The notes beneath the pieces were generated by a model. It did no database searches. It saw only the letters and a program-made list of their open reading frames with translations, and was not told the DNA's origin. From Polymorphobacter_B sp038225475 (GTDB lineage: Bacteria > Pseudomonadota > Alphaproteobacteria > Sphingomonadales > Sphingomonadaceae): 64,000 nucleotides of DNA. The stretch spans positions 186,001 through 250,000 of the forward strand of contig JBBRRA010000002.1 in NCBI GenBank assembly GCA_038225475.1, read 5' to 3'. The position numbers and the translations under genes were made by a program. Shown here piece by piece: positions 37,028-45,623 of this stretch; the stretch's first letter is position 1, and each line of letters begins with the position of its first letter.

Positions 37028-37644
37028 CCCGTGCGGCGGCGGCTGGCGACGCCGACGAGCGCGAAGCCGATCACCAGCAACGCCCATGTCGAGGGCTCGG
37101 GCAACGCCGCACCGGTCAGCACCGCGGTCGAATGGCCGAACGCGATATCGTCGATTTCAAACGCCGGCTGCGCATAGCTAAAGCGCAGCGCGCCGAGCGT
37201 CTCGCCGGTCGCAAGGTCGAAATAGACGCGCCGGTTGGTATCGCCGATCAGCTGGTTGCCATCGAAACGCGGCAGCTCGGCCCCGGTCAGCGTCAGGATG
37301 ACGGTATTGCCGAGATCGAGCACCTCGACCTTGTTGCCCGCATCGACCGACCCCCAGTAAAAGCTGAACTGATCGAACGACTGATCGGCGGGGCGCAACG
37401 TATAGGTGCCGTTGACCGCCAGATACGGCGTCGTGTCACCTGCTGGCGCGGCTGCGACGCCGGGCGTCGTGCCGGTGAAGATCAGCCCCGGCGCAAAGTC
37501 CGACGGCGTATTGAAATCGACGACGGTCGTTTCGGTGCTGCGCGGGCCGCTGTCCGGCCCCGGCGTCGGCGACACCCAGGTCACCGCCTGCGCCGCTGCA
37601 GCGGACGCGAGCAGCGAGATCGCGAGCAATGATTTGAGCGGCAT
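37012..37644 (-). CDS. PEP-CTERM sorting-domain exported protein
   Basis: The 210-aa protein has a signal peptide (PLKSLLAISLLASAAAAQA), an extracytoplasmic beta-rich body and a C-terminal sorting signal: PEPSTWA at residue 182, a hydrophobic helix (LLVIGFALVGVA), and a basic end (SRRRTGQ). This PEPxxWA variant is typical of sphingomonads and is processed by an exosortase/EpsH-type enzyme, which is not in this window. The body carries LGALRFSYAQPAFEIDDIAFG, a pattern common in surface proteins of this class. It is probably exported to the cell surface or extracellular matrix. I placed the start at 37644. Confidence 0.88.
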   Translation of the reverse strand: MPLKSLLAISLLASAAAAQAVTWVSPTPGPDSGPRSTETTVVDFNTPSDFAPGLIFTGTTPGVAAAPAGDTTPYLAVNGTYTLRPADQSFDQFSFYWGSVDAGNKVEVLDLGNTVILTLTGAELPRFDGNQLIGDTNRRVYFDLATGETLGALRFSYAQPAFEIDDIAFGHSTAVLTGAALPEPSTWALLVIGFALVGVASRRRTGQLAA

Positions 37645-37714
37645 GAGCAGGACCCCGTTTGCGTGAACAGCTCGCAAAACGGCAGCGGGTCGGGCTGCTT
37701 AAGGATATTCGTAG

Positions 37715-38314
37715 TTAACGATTATTAGCGCGGCGCAGCACGAACACCGCCTGCTCGGCAAGCAGGTTTGCCGCAAACGACCCGGTCGGCTGCCCGCCGC
37801 GCAGATAGACCGCGGTATCGACGCGCAGGCGCTGGGCGGCCGCCAGCGCGCGGAAGTCGGCGATCGTGCACAGATGGATGTTCGGCGTCTCGTACCAGCC
37901 GACCGGCAACAGCCGGGTCACTGGCATCCGCCCGCGAAAGCCGAGCGCGGCACGCACCCGCCAGTGGCCGAAATTGGGGAACGACACCACCGCCGCGCGC
38001 GCGATCCGCAGCAGTTCGCCCAGCACATCGGCGGGCGCGCGCATCGCCTGCAACGTGTTTGACAGGATCGCCATATCGAATGCATCGTCTGGATAGTCGG
38101 CAAGGTCGGCATCGGCATCGCCCTGCACCACCGACAGCCCGCGCGCCACGGCAGCAGCGACATTGGCTCCCGACAGCTCGATCCCGCGTCCGTCGACGCC
38201 CTTGTCGGCGCGCAACGCCGCGAGCAACGAGCCGTCGCCGCAGCCGACATCGAGGATCCGCGCGCCGTGCGGCACGGCGTCGGCAATCGCCGCAAGGTCT
38301 GCACGAAGCGTCAC
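37715..38314 (-). CDS. metW: Methionine biosynthesis protein MetW
   Basis: The 199-aa protein is a methyltransferase-like partner of MetX. It shows ARILDVGCGDGSLLAAL near residue 20, GIELSGANVAAAVARGLSVV, SNTLQAMRAPADVLGELLRI, SFPNFGHWRVR, and LPVGWYETPNIHLCTIADF, all MetW signatures. MetW is needed for MetX activity in several bacteria. The start is GTG at 38314, overlapping the stop of a 37-aa frame (GTGA). The unit metX-[small ORF]-metW is therefore translationally coupled. Confidence 0.92.
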   Translation of the reverse strand: MTLRADLAAIADAVPHGARILDVGCGDGSLLAALRADKGVDGRGIELSGANVAAAVARGLSVVQGDADADLADYPDDAFDMAILSNTLQAMRAPADVLGELLRIARAAVVSFPNFGHWRVRAALGFRGRMPVTRLLPVGWYETPNIHLCTIADFRALAAAQRLRVDTAVYLRGGQPTGSFAANLLAEQAVFVLRRANNR

Positions 38315-38424
38315 GGCGTGTCCCCCGCCGATACCGAAAATGCCGCTGCAAGGCGCTCCATGCGCCGCTCGGGACCGATATGAGGCACATCGAGCCGGAG
38401 CCTATCGTCCGAAAGCCCGATCAT
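38311..38424 (-). CDS. 37-aa ORF coupled between metX and metW
   Basis: ATG at 38424 overlaps the metX stop (ATGA) and its TGA at 38313-38311 overlaps the metW GTG start (GTGA). It encodes 37 aa: MIGLSDDRLRLDVPHIGPER, then RMERLAAAFSVSAGDTP. The exact head-to-tail overlaps on both sides and the lack of any other frame suggest it is translated, either as a real peptide or as a coupling device that carries ribosomes from metX to metW. I do not recognise a family. Confidence 0.55.
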   Translation of the reverse strand: MIGLSDDRLRLDVPHIGPERRMERLAAAFSVSAGDTP

Positions 38425-39554
38425 TCGCCCGCCCGCAGAAATCCGTCGACGACCCGGTTCATTTCGGGCGAATCGAGCAGGAACGCGTCGTGGCCGTGCG
38501 GACTGTTGAGTTCGACGAAGCTGACCGCAGCGTTGGCGGCGTTCAAGGCGCGCACGATCCGCCGCGCCTCGGCGGTCGGGTACAGCCAGTCGCTGTCGAA
38601 CGCGATCACCGCAAAGCGCGTGCGCGTGCCGCGGAACGCCGACGCCAGCCGCCCGCTGTGTGCCTCGCTCAGGTCGAAATAGTCGGTGGCGCGGGTGATG
38701 TAGAGATAGCTGTTGGGGTCGAACCGTTCGACGAAGCTCATCCCCTGATGGCGCAAATAGCTTTCGACCTGGAAATCGGCGTCGAACCCGAACGACACCG
38801 CGTCGCGGCCCTGCAGCCGCCGCCCGAACTTGGCGGTCAGCCCCGCCTCCGACAAATAAGTGATGTGCGCCGCCATTCTTGCGACCGCGAGCCCAGCAAC
38901 CGGGGCGCGCTCACGCGTGTAATAATCGCCGCCGGCCCAGTCGGGATCAGCCATGATCGCCTGCCGCCCGACCTCGTGATAGGCGATGTTCTGCGCCGAA
39001 TGCCGCGCCGCAGTCGCCACCGCCACCACCGCGCGCACGCGGTCGGGATAGGCCACCGCCCAGTCGAGCGCCTGCATCCCGCCCATCGATCCGCCGACGA
39101 CACCGAGCAACCGGTCGACGCCAAGATGATCGAGCAACGCCGCCTGCGCGCGCACCATGTCGCGGATCGTGATGACCGGAAACGCCATCGCATAGGCGCT
39201 GCCGGTGGCAGGATCGATGCTTGCCGGGCCGCTGCTGCCCATGCAGCCGCCGAGCACATTGGCACAGACGATGAAGTGGCGCGCGGGATCGATCGGCAAC
39301 CCCGGCCCGACCAGCCGGCTCCACCACCCCGGCTTGCCCGAGCGCGGATGCGTGCCCGCGACGTGTTGATCACCGGTCAGCGCGTGGCAGACCAGCACCG
39401 CATTGTCGCCGCCGGCATTCAGGCTGCCATAGGTTTCATACGCGACCTCGGGCGCCGCCAGCACCGCGCCGGACTCGAGCCGCAGCGATTGGGCAAGGCG
39501 AACACGGCGATCGAGGCCAAAACGCTGGTCGGTAGCGGGCTGGGGGGCGGGCAT
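38421..39554 (-). CDS. metX: Homoserine O-acetyltransferase/succinyltransferase MetX
   Basis: The 377-aa alpha/beta hydrolase-fold enzyme activates homoserine for methionine synthesis. Signatures are VAYETYGSLNAGGDNAVLVC, HALTGDQHVAG, VCANVLGGCMGSSGPAS, and the nucleophile elbow VVGGSMGGMQALDW. The C-terminal part has SDWLYPTAEAR and SPHGHDAFLL, which hold the Asp and His of the triad. Acyl donor preference (acetyl or succinyl) is not certain. The stop overlaps the 37-aa ORF. It is divergent from the S9 peptidase gene. Confidence 0.93.
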   Translation of the reverse strand: MPAPQPATDQRFGLDRRVRLAQSLRLESGAVLAAPEVAYETYGSLNAGGDNAVLVCHALTGDQHVAGTHPRSGKPGWWSRLVGPGLPIDPARHFIVCANVLGGCMGSSGPASIDPATGSAYAMAFPVITIRDMVRAQAALLDHLGVDRLLGVVGGSMGGMQALDWAVAYPDRVRAVVAVATAARHSAQNIAYHEVGRQAIMADPDWAGGDYYTRERAPVAGLAVARMAAHITYLSEAGLTAKFGRRLQGRDAVSFGFDADFQVESYLRHQGMSFVERFDPNSYLYITRATDYFDLSEAHSGRLASAFRGTRTRFAVIAFDSDWLYPTAEARRIVRALNAANAAVSFVELNSPHGHDAFLLDSPEMNRVVDGFLRAGE

Positions 39555-39651
39555 GGTTGCAATGGGTTAAGCGGCGGACGGGTACGGCGCAAGGCTTGGC
39601 AGGGTTGCGGGCGCTGGGCTAAGCTTGCGACGGGGCGCAGGGAAACAAAAG

Positions 39652-41610
39652 ATGATTAAAAATTGGCTGCTGGTGGCCACGGCGTGCTTCGTCTCGCAGA
39701 GCGCCGTTTCGGCGGAAACCGATCTTGCCATCGCTTTCGGCGCGCGGGCGGCAGCACAGGGCATGGCAATCTCGCCCAATGGCAGCAAGGCGCTGTTTCT
39801 CGCACCGGCGAACGCGCGCGGGACCGGCGTGGTCGTGATCGATACGGCGACCGGCGCAACGAACGTGGCGATCGCCAACACCGGTAACAACATCTTGCCG
39901 GTATCGTGCGGGTGGAAGACCGAGACCCGGCTGATTTGCACATTGTATGGCATTACCAAAGGGCCGGGCGGGATCCTGTCATTCACGCGCGTCGTCGCGG
40001 TCGACGCCAACGGCGGTAAAATGAAGTTGCTCGGCCAGCGCGATTCGTTCGACGCACTTGGGATCAACCAGTACAGCGGCAACATCATCGACTGGCTGCC
40101 CGACGATCCAACGCACGTGATGATGGCAGTCAATGTCGTCGAGGAATCGACAACAGGCTCACGCCTCCGTCAGGCGATCGGTGGCATGGCGGCGCAGCGG
40201 GTCGACATCTACACGGCGGCCGTATCTCCTGTCACCCAGCCCAATCCGGCGGTCCGCGCCCTCGGCACCGACGGACATGGCGCCGTTAGGCTGAAAGCGA
40301 TGGGCTCCGAAACGGACGACGGCTATGTGCGCCGCCGGCTGAACTATTACGCGCTGGCGCGCAGCGGCGGATGGCACCCGTTGGCCAGCGTCGATCTCAC
40401 TGGGAACGCGAACTTCGAACCGGATGGCTTCGATGAAAGCGGCGATTGGCTTTATGTCCTTAAGCCGCTCGACGGCCGCAAGGCCTTGTACAAGGTCGCC
40501 GTGGACGGCACCGGTACATCCGAACTCGTCTTCGCGCATCCGATCGTGGACGTCGATGGCGTGGTGCGGCTTGGAAAATACGGCTGGCCGGTGGCGGTCG
40601 AATATACTGTCGATGCGGAAGAATACGAGTATTTCGATCCGGCGCTGCTGCGGTTGCATCGGGCGCTGAGCAAGGCATTGGCCGGCAGCCCGAATGTGCG
40701 CGTGATCAGCGAAAGCTGGGACGGGTCGAAGCGGGTTGTGCTCGCGAGCAGCGATACCCATCCCGGCACCTATTATCTTTATGATCCAGCCACGCATGAG
40801 CTGAACGAATTGCTACCGAGTCGGCCGCTCCTTGCCGGGATCAAGCTCTCGGAGTCGAAACCGATCAAATATCCCGCCGCCGACGGCACGATGATCCCCG
40901 CCTATCTAACACTACCGCTCGGCAAGCCCGCCGTCGGACTGAAGGCAATTGTTATGCCGCACGGCGGGCCGAGCGCGCGCGACACCGGCGGCTTCGACTG
41001 GCTGGCGCAATATTTCGTCCAGCTCGGTTATGCGGTGATTCAACCGAATTTTCGCGGCTCGTCGGGGTATGGCGAGGCTTGGTACCGTAACAATGGTTTC
41101 AAATCATGGCAGACGGCCATCGGTGACGTAAACGATAGTGCGAAGTGGCTGGTCGCGCAGCATATCGCCGATCCCACCAAGCTCGCGATCGTCGGGTGGA
41201 GCTACGGCGGCTACGCGGCGCTGCAGGCCAATGTACTCGACCCGCAGCTCTATAAGGCGATCGTCGCGATCGCGCCGGTAACTGACCTCGCGGGAATGAA
41301 GCGCGTCGGGCGACGGTTTAGTGATTCGCTACTGGTCGATAGCTTCATCGGGGAAGGCCCCCACGTCACGGCCGGATCGCCGGCCCGCAACGCGGCCGTG
41401 ATCAAGGCGCCGGTGATGTTGTTCAGCGGCGACCAGGACTTGAACGTCGACGTCAGCCAGGCGCGGACCATGGACAGTGCGCTGGCCACCGCCGGCAAGG
41501 TACATGAGCTCCACATCTACCCTGGCCTCGATCACCAGATCGAAGACGGCGACGCACGAACCGACATGCTGCGGCGATCGGCGGCGTTCCTCGACGCCAA
41601 TCTGCGGTAG
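39652..41610 (+). CDS. Secreted S9C prolyl oligopeptidase-family peptidase
   Basis: The 652-aa protein has a signal peptide (IKNWLLVATACFVSQSAVSA). A propeller-type N-terminal half is followed by a C-terminal hydrolase with triad S517 (IVGWSYGGYAALQ), D596 (SGDQDLNVDVSQA) and H628 (GLDHQIED). The MPHGGPSARD and IQPNFRGSSGYGE blocks are typical of acylaminoacyl-peptidase/DPP-like S9C enzymes. It probably removes dipeptides or blocked residues in the periplasm. The codon choice looks less strongly GC3-biased than in the flanking metX and hisC genes, and it separates these two biosynthetic units, so later insertion is possible. A single-cell check of this idea needs comparison of genomes. Confidence 0.88.
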   Translation: MIKNWLLVATACFVSQSAVSAETDLAIAFGARAAAQGMAISPNGSKALFLAPANARGTGVVVIDTATGATNVAIANTGNNILPVSCGWKTETRLICTLYGITKGPGGILSFTRVVAVDANGGKMKLLGQRDSFDALGINQYSGNIIDWLPDDPTHVMMAVNVVEESTTGSRLRQAIGGMAAQRVDIYTAAVSPVTQPNPAVRALGTDGHGAVRLKAMGSETDDGYVRRRLNYYALARSGGWHPLASVDLTGNANFEPDGFDESGDWLYVLKPLDGRKALYKVAVDGTGTSELVFAHPIVDVDGVVRLGKYGWPVAVEYTVDAEEYEYFDPALLRLHRALSKALAGSPNVRVISESWDGSKRVVLASSDTHPGTYYLYDPATHELNELLPSRPLLAGIKLSESKPIKYPAADGTMIPAYLTLPLGKPAVGLKAIVMPHGGPSARDTGGFDWLAQYFVQLGYAVIQPNFRGSSGYGEAWYRNNGFKSWQTAIGDVNDSAKWLVAQHIADPTKLAIVGWSYGGYAALQANVLDPQLYKAIVAIAPVTDLAGMKRVGRRFSDSLLVDSFIGEGPHVTAGSPARNAAVIKAPVMLFSGDQDLNVDVSQARTMDSALATAGKVHELHIYPGLDHQIEDGDARTDMLRRSAAFLDANLR

Positions 41611-41653
41611 CACGGCGCTTGCCACGCCCGGGCCAAGGCGGCACTAGGCGATC

Positions 41654-42760
41654 ATGAACATTCCCGTCATCAAACCCTGGATCGATGCGATCCACGCCTA
41701 TGTCCCGGGCAAGGCAAAGCTGGCCGGGCATGGTGCGCCGATTAAGCTGTCGTCGAACGAGAACCCGCTCGGCCCGTCGCCGCATGCGGTCGCGGCGATG
41801 GCGGCGACGGCCGCCGACGCGCACCGCTATCCCGATGCGGCGTCGGTCGGCTTGCGCGATGCGCTGGCCGCGCTGCACGGCCTCGATGCCGACCGCATCG
41901 TGTGCGGCACCGGGTCGGACGAACTGCTGCACCTGTGCGCGGCGGCGTGTGCCGGCGTCGGCGACGAGGTGCTGTATGTGCGGCACGGCTTTTCGGTGTA
42001 CCGGATCGCGGCGCAACGCGTCGGCGCAACTCCGGTCGAGGCCCCCGACATCGACTATACCGCCGATGTCGACGCGCTGCTCGCAGCCGTTACCGCGCGG
42101 ACGCGCGTCGTTTATCTCGCCAATCCCAACAATCCGACCGGCACGCTGATTTCGGGAAGCGAAGTGCGGCGGCTGCACGCCGGCTTGCGCCCCGATATCC
42201 TGCTGGTGCTCGACGCCGCTTATGCCGAGTTCATCGAAGACGGCGACTACGAGGACGGCTTTGCGCTGGCGCATGCCAACGCCAATGTCGTGGTGACGCG
42301 GACGTTTTCCAAAATCTATGGGCTGGCGGCGGAGCGGATCGGCTGGGCCTATGGCCCGGCGGCGGTGATCGCCGCGCTCAACAAGATCCGCGCGCCGTTC
42401 AATGTGCCAACCGCGGGCGGTGCCGGGGCGATCGCTGCACTGGCGGATCAGGACTGGGTGGCAAAATCGCGCGCGCACAATGCGCAGTGGCGGGCATGGC
42501 TCGCCGACGAAATCGCCAGCCTTGGCAATGCCGGATTGCGCGCGGTGCCGTCGGCGGCGAATTTCATCCTGGTCACCTTTCCCGAGCATGGTGCGCTGAC
42601 GGCGGCGGCGGCAAACGAGGCGCTGATGGCCGACGGCATTCTGGTGCGCTGGCTGCCCGGCCAAGGGTTACCAAATGCGCTGCGCGTCTCGATCGGCACC
42701 GAAGCGGAAACGCGCGCGGCCGCCGCCAGCCTGCGGCGCTTCGTCGAACGCGCGCGCTGA
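41654..42760 (+). CDS. hisC: Histidinol-phosphate aminotransferase
   Basis: The 368-aa PLP enzyme of fold type I has KLSSNENPLGPSPHAVAAMA near residue 33, VVYLANPNNPTGTLIS in the middle, LDAAYAEFIE, and the PLP lysine in TFSKIYGLAAERIGWAYG. It transaminates imidazole-acetol phosphate in histidine synthesis. Many alphaproteobacterial HisC enzymes next to tyrA also serve in phenylalanine and tyrosine synthesis. The stop overlaps the tyrA start by one base (TGATG), so the pair is coupled. That context supports an aromatic amino acid role. Confidence 0.93.
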   Translation: MNIPVIKPWIDAIHAYVPGKAKLAGHGAPIKLSSNENPLGPSPHAVAAMAATAADAHRYPDAASVGLRDALAALHGLDADRIVCGTGSDELLHLCAAACAGVGDEVLYVRHGFSVYRIAAQRVGATPVEAPDIDYTADVDALLAAVTARTRVVYLANPNNPTGTLISGSEVRRLHAGLRPDILLVLDAAYAEFIEDGDYEDGFALAHANANVVVTRTFSKIYGLAAERIGWAYGPAAVIAALNKIRAPFNVPTAGGAGAIAALADQDWVAKSRAHNAQWRAWLADEIASLGNAGLRAVPSAANFILVTFPEHGALTAAAANEALMADGILVRWLPGQGLPNALRVSIGTEAETRAAAASLRRFVERAR

Positions 42761-43671
42761 TGCTGCCGTTCGCGCGCGTCGGCATCATCGGCATGGGGCT
42801 GATCGGTGCGTCGCTGGCGCGGGCAGTACGCGCACGCATGCCGACGATGCGGCTGACGGTGCACGACGCCGATGGCGGCGTCCGTGAACGTGTCCGCGCG
42901 CTCGATCTTGCCGACGATGTGACCGACACCGCTGCGGCGTGCGTGATCGATGCCGACCTCGTTATCCTGTGCGTTCCGGTGCGCGCGATGGGCTCGCTCG
43001 CCGCCGAAATCGCCGGCGAGCTCAGCGCCGGGTGCGTGGTTTCGGACGTCGGTTCGGTCAAGGCGTCGGTGCTTGCCGACCTGACGGCAGCGCTGCCGCC
43101 AAGCGTCCATATTGTCCCCGCGCACCCGGTCGCGGGCACCGAGAAATCCGGCCCCGACGCTGGCTTTGCCACGCTGTTCGACGGGCGCTGGTGCATCCTG
43201 ACGCCCGGCCCCGAGGCCGATGCCACCGCGGTCGCGCGCGTCACCGAATTCTGGACACGGCTGGGTGCCAATGTCGAGACGATGGACCCGGCGCACCACG
43301 ACCTCGTGCTCGCGGTAACCAGTCACCTGCCGCATCTGATCGCGTATACGATCGTCGGTACCGCATCGGACCTCGAAAGCGTCACGCGCTCCGAAGTGAT
43401 CAAATATTCAGCCGGCGGCTTTCGCGACTTCACGCGCATCGCGGCGTCCGACCCGACGATGTGGCGCGACGTTTTCCTGTCGAACAAGGACGCCGTACTC
43501 GACGTGCTGCAGCGGTTCAGCGAGGACCTGAGCGCGCTGCAGCGGGCGATTCGCTGGGGCGACGGCGACTATCTGCACGCGCTGTTCACACGCACGCGAG
43601 CCGTGCGGCGGACGATCATCGACGCGGGGCAGGACACTGCCGCCGACGACTTCGGCCGCCCACACGCCTAG
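42760..43671 (+). CDS. tyrA: Prephenate/arogenate dehydrogenase
   Basis: The 303-aa protein starts with the NAD-binding GIIGMGLIGASLARAV. It then shows VSDVGSVKASVLADL, the prephenate-binding HPVAGTEKSGPDAGFATLF and VTSHLPHLIAYTIVGTA, and FRDFTRIAASDPTMWRDVFL. It makes tyrosine precursor from prephenate or arogenate. No chorismate mutase or ACT domain is attached. The ATG at 42760 overlaps the hisC stop. The 3' end overlaps the convergent purB by 4 nt. Confidence 0.93.
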   Translation: MLPFARVGIIGMGLIGASLARAVRARMPTMRLTVHDADGGVRERVRALDLADDVTDTAAACVIDADLVILCVPVRAMGSLAAEIAGELSAGCVVSDVGSVKASVLADLTAALPPSVHIVPAHPVAGTEKSGPDAGFATLFDGRWCILTPGPEADATAVARVTEFWTRLGANVETMDPAHHDLVLAVTSHLPHLIAYTIVGTASDLESVTRSEVIKYSAGGFRDFTRIAASDPTMWRDVFLSNKDAVLDVLQRFSEDLSALQRAIRWGDGDYLHALFTRTRAVRRTIIDAGQDTAADDFGRPHA

Positions 43672-44972
43672 GCGTCGCCGAAGACCCGGTCGAAGATCGT
43701 GTCGACATGCTTGAGGTGATAGCCAAGGTTGAACAGCGCCTGCAGCTCGATCAGCGGTAACCAGCGCGTCACTTCCGCGTCGGCCTCCAGCAGGTCGAGC
43801 AGCTGCAGCCGCCCATCGGACTCCCAGACCCGCATCGCATTGCGCTGGACCAGCACATAGGCGTCCTCGCGGCTCGCGCCGGCTTGTGTCAGCGCCAGCA
43901 GCACGCGCTGCGAATGGATCAGCCCGCCCATCTTGTTGAGGTTGGCGAGCATGCGCGCCGGATAGACCACCAGCTTGTCGATCACCTGCGTCAGGCGGAC
44001 GAGCGCGAAATCGAGCGTCACCGTCGCATCGGGCCCGATCATGCGCTCGACCGACGAGTGTGAAATGTCGCGCTCATGCCACAGCGCGACATTCTCGAGC
44101 GCCGGGGTGACATAGCCGCGAACCAGCCGCGCGAGGCCGGTGAGATTTTCGGTCAGCACTGGGTTGCGCTTGTGTGGCATCGCGCTCGATCCCTTTTGGC
44201 CGGGCGCGAAATATTCCTCCGCCTCGAGCACTTCGGTGCGCTGCAGGTGGCGGACTTCGATGCTCAACCGCTCGACGCAGCCGGCGATCACCCCGAGTGT
44301 TGCAAAATACATCGCATGGCGGTCGCGCGGAATGACCTGCGTGCTGACCGGCTCGACCGTCAGCCCCATCGCCTTGGCGACATGCGCCTCGACATAAGGA
44401 TCGACGTTGGCAAACGTGCCGACTGCGCCCGAAATCGCGCACGTCGCGACTTCGGCACGCGCCGCCACCAGCCGCGCCCGGCAGCGCGCGAACTCGGCAT
44501 AGGCCTGCGCCAGCTTCAATCCGAAGGTGGTCGGCTCGGCATGGATGCCGTGGCTGCGGCCGATCGTCGGCGTGTCCTTATACTCGCGCGCGCGCCGTTC
44601 GAGCACGGCCAACAAACCGTCGAGATCGGCGATCATCAGGTCGGCCGCGCGCGCCAGCTGGACGCCGAGGCAGGTATCGAGAACGTCCGAACTCGTCATG
44701 CCCTGGTGGACGAAACGCGCCGGTTCGCCGACATGTTCGGCAAGGTTGGTCAGGAATGCGATGACGTCGTGGCGCGTCTCGCGCTCGATCGCGTCGATCC
44801 GCGCAACCTCGAATTTGCCGCGCTCCCACATCGCCCGCGCCGCTTCGGCCGGAATCACGCCCAGCGCGGCGAGCGCGTCCATCGCATGCGCCTCGATCTC
44901 GAACCAGATCCGGAAACGCGTCTCGGGTTCCCAGATGGCGACCATCTCGGGGCGCGAATAGCGGGGGATCAT
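43668..44972 (-). CDS. purB: Adenylosuccinate lyase
   Basis: The 434-aa fumarase/aspartase-superfamily enzyme acts twice in purine synthesis, on SAICAR and on adenylosuccinate. It starts MIPRYSRPEMVAIWEPETRF and shows TRHDVIAFLTNLAEH, FVHQGMTSSDVLDTCL, TIGRSHGIHAEPTTFG, and the signature GSSAMPHKRNPVLTENLTG. Length is normal. The ATG at 44972 is preferred. A longer in-frame extension has no conserved sequence. It is convergent with tyrA. Confidence 0.96.
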   Translation of the reverse strand: MIPRYSRPEMVAIWEPETRFRIWFEIEAHAMDALAALGVIPAEAARAMWERGKFEVARIDAIERETRHDVIAFLTNLAEHVGEPARFVHQGMTSSDVLDTCLGVQLARAADLMIADLDGLLAVLERRAREYKDTPTIGRSHGIHAEPTTFGLKLAQAYAEFARCRARLVAARAEVATCAISGAVGTFANVDPYVEAHVAKAMGLTVEPVSTQVIPRDRHAMYFATLGVIAGCVERLSIEVRHLQRTEVLEAEEYFAPGQKGSSAMPHKRNPVLTENLTGLARLVRGYVTPALENVALWHERDISHSSVERMIGPDATVTLDFALVRLTQVIDKLVVYPARMLANLNKMGGLIHSQRVLLALTQAGASREDAYVLVQRNAMRVWESDGRLQLLDLLEADAEVTRWLPLIELQALFNLGYHLKHVDTIFDRVFGDA

Positions 44973-45149
44973 CGGCGACACACTCCATGCAGGCAGGCGG
45001 CGGCGCGTAGCACAGGGCGAAGCGAAACAACAACGCGATAGGTCGCGCAACCTCGCTCGGCAGACTTCGTTTTGAGGGTCGAGCGTTGGTAAAGACGAAC
45101 AGACGCCCCGCCAACGCCGAATCAGTAATTTGCTTTGGGAGTTGCTTAA

Positions 45150-45467
45150 ATGAAGATTTTGATGATTGCCGCCAGCGCGCTGCTGGCCACCGCCGCCACT
45201 GCACAGACCACCGGTGCCCCCGGCCCGGCGACAACCGGCACGACGACCAGCCCGGCGACGAGCCCGGCAGCTGTCACACCGCCGGCCGCTTCGCCCGACA
45301 GCACGATGGCACCGGGAACGATGCCGACCGAAACGCCCGCAGCGACGATGTCGTCGGGTACCATGGCCCCCGAAACCGCAACGACGCCGCCTTCGGGGCG
45401 TTCGCATCGCGGTCACCGTTCGGGAACTGCCACCAGTCCGTCGACGACGATGCCGCCGAAGAACTGA
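45150..45467 (+). CDS. 105-aa secreted Thr/Pro/Ala-rich protein
   Basis: The protein has a signal peptide (KILMIAASALLATAATAQTT). A low-complexity mature part is rich in Thr, Pro, Ala, Ser and Gly (repeated TTG, TTTSPAT and AAxSP-like steps), with a basic RSHRGHRSG patch, and ends TTMPPKN. No cysteines are present. GGGAG about nine bases upstream supports the ATG. The composition predicts an extended, disordered periplasmic or surface protein. The next gene has a related layout. No known family was recognised. Confidence 0.7.
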   Translation: MKILMIAASALLATAATAQTTGAPGPATTGTTTSPATSPAAVTPPAASPDSTMAPGTMPTETPAATMSSGTMAPETATTPPSGRSHRGHRSGTATSPSTTMPPKN

Positions 45468-45476
45468 TAGCGTCGC

Positions 45477-45523
45477 AACGCCAGCGCGGGGTCGCCTTAC
45501 CGGGCGGCCCCGTCTTGGCGTTT
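45477..45523 (+). terminator. Long hairpin after the Thr/Pro-rich gene
   Basis: Outer arms AACGCCA and TGGCGTT enclose an inner 9-bp stem GGGGTCGCC/GGCGGCCCC with one G-U pair. The structure is followed by a short T-rich run (TTTGTTG). It probably ends transcription between the two small secreted protein genes. Confidence 0.65.
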
Positions 45524-45623
45524 GTTGCCTCGCAAATTTGTAAATCCCGGCGGCGGCCTGAAACTGCTATTCGGGCGACGCGGCGGGTATAATGCCGCGT
45601 CTATCCTAGGGGAGTTTCGAACG

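Noticed and set aside
38163..39659. 498-aa open frame on the plus strand
   Set aside because: Antisense to metX and the 37-aa ORF, with no recognisable protein features.
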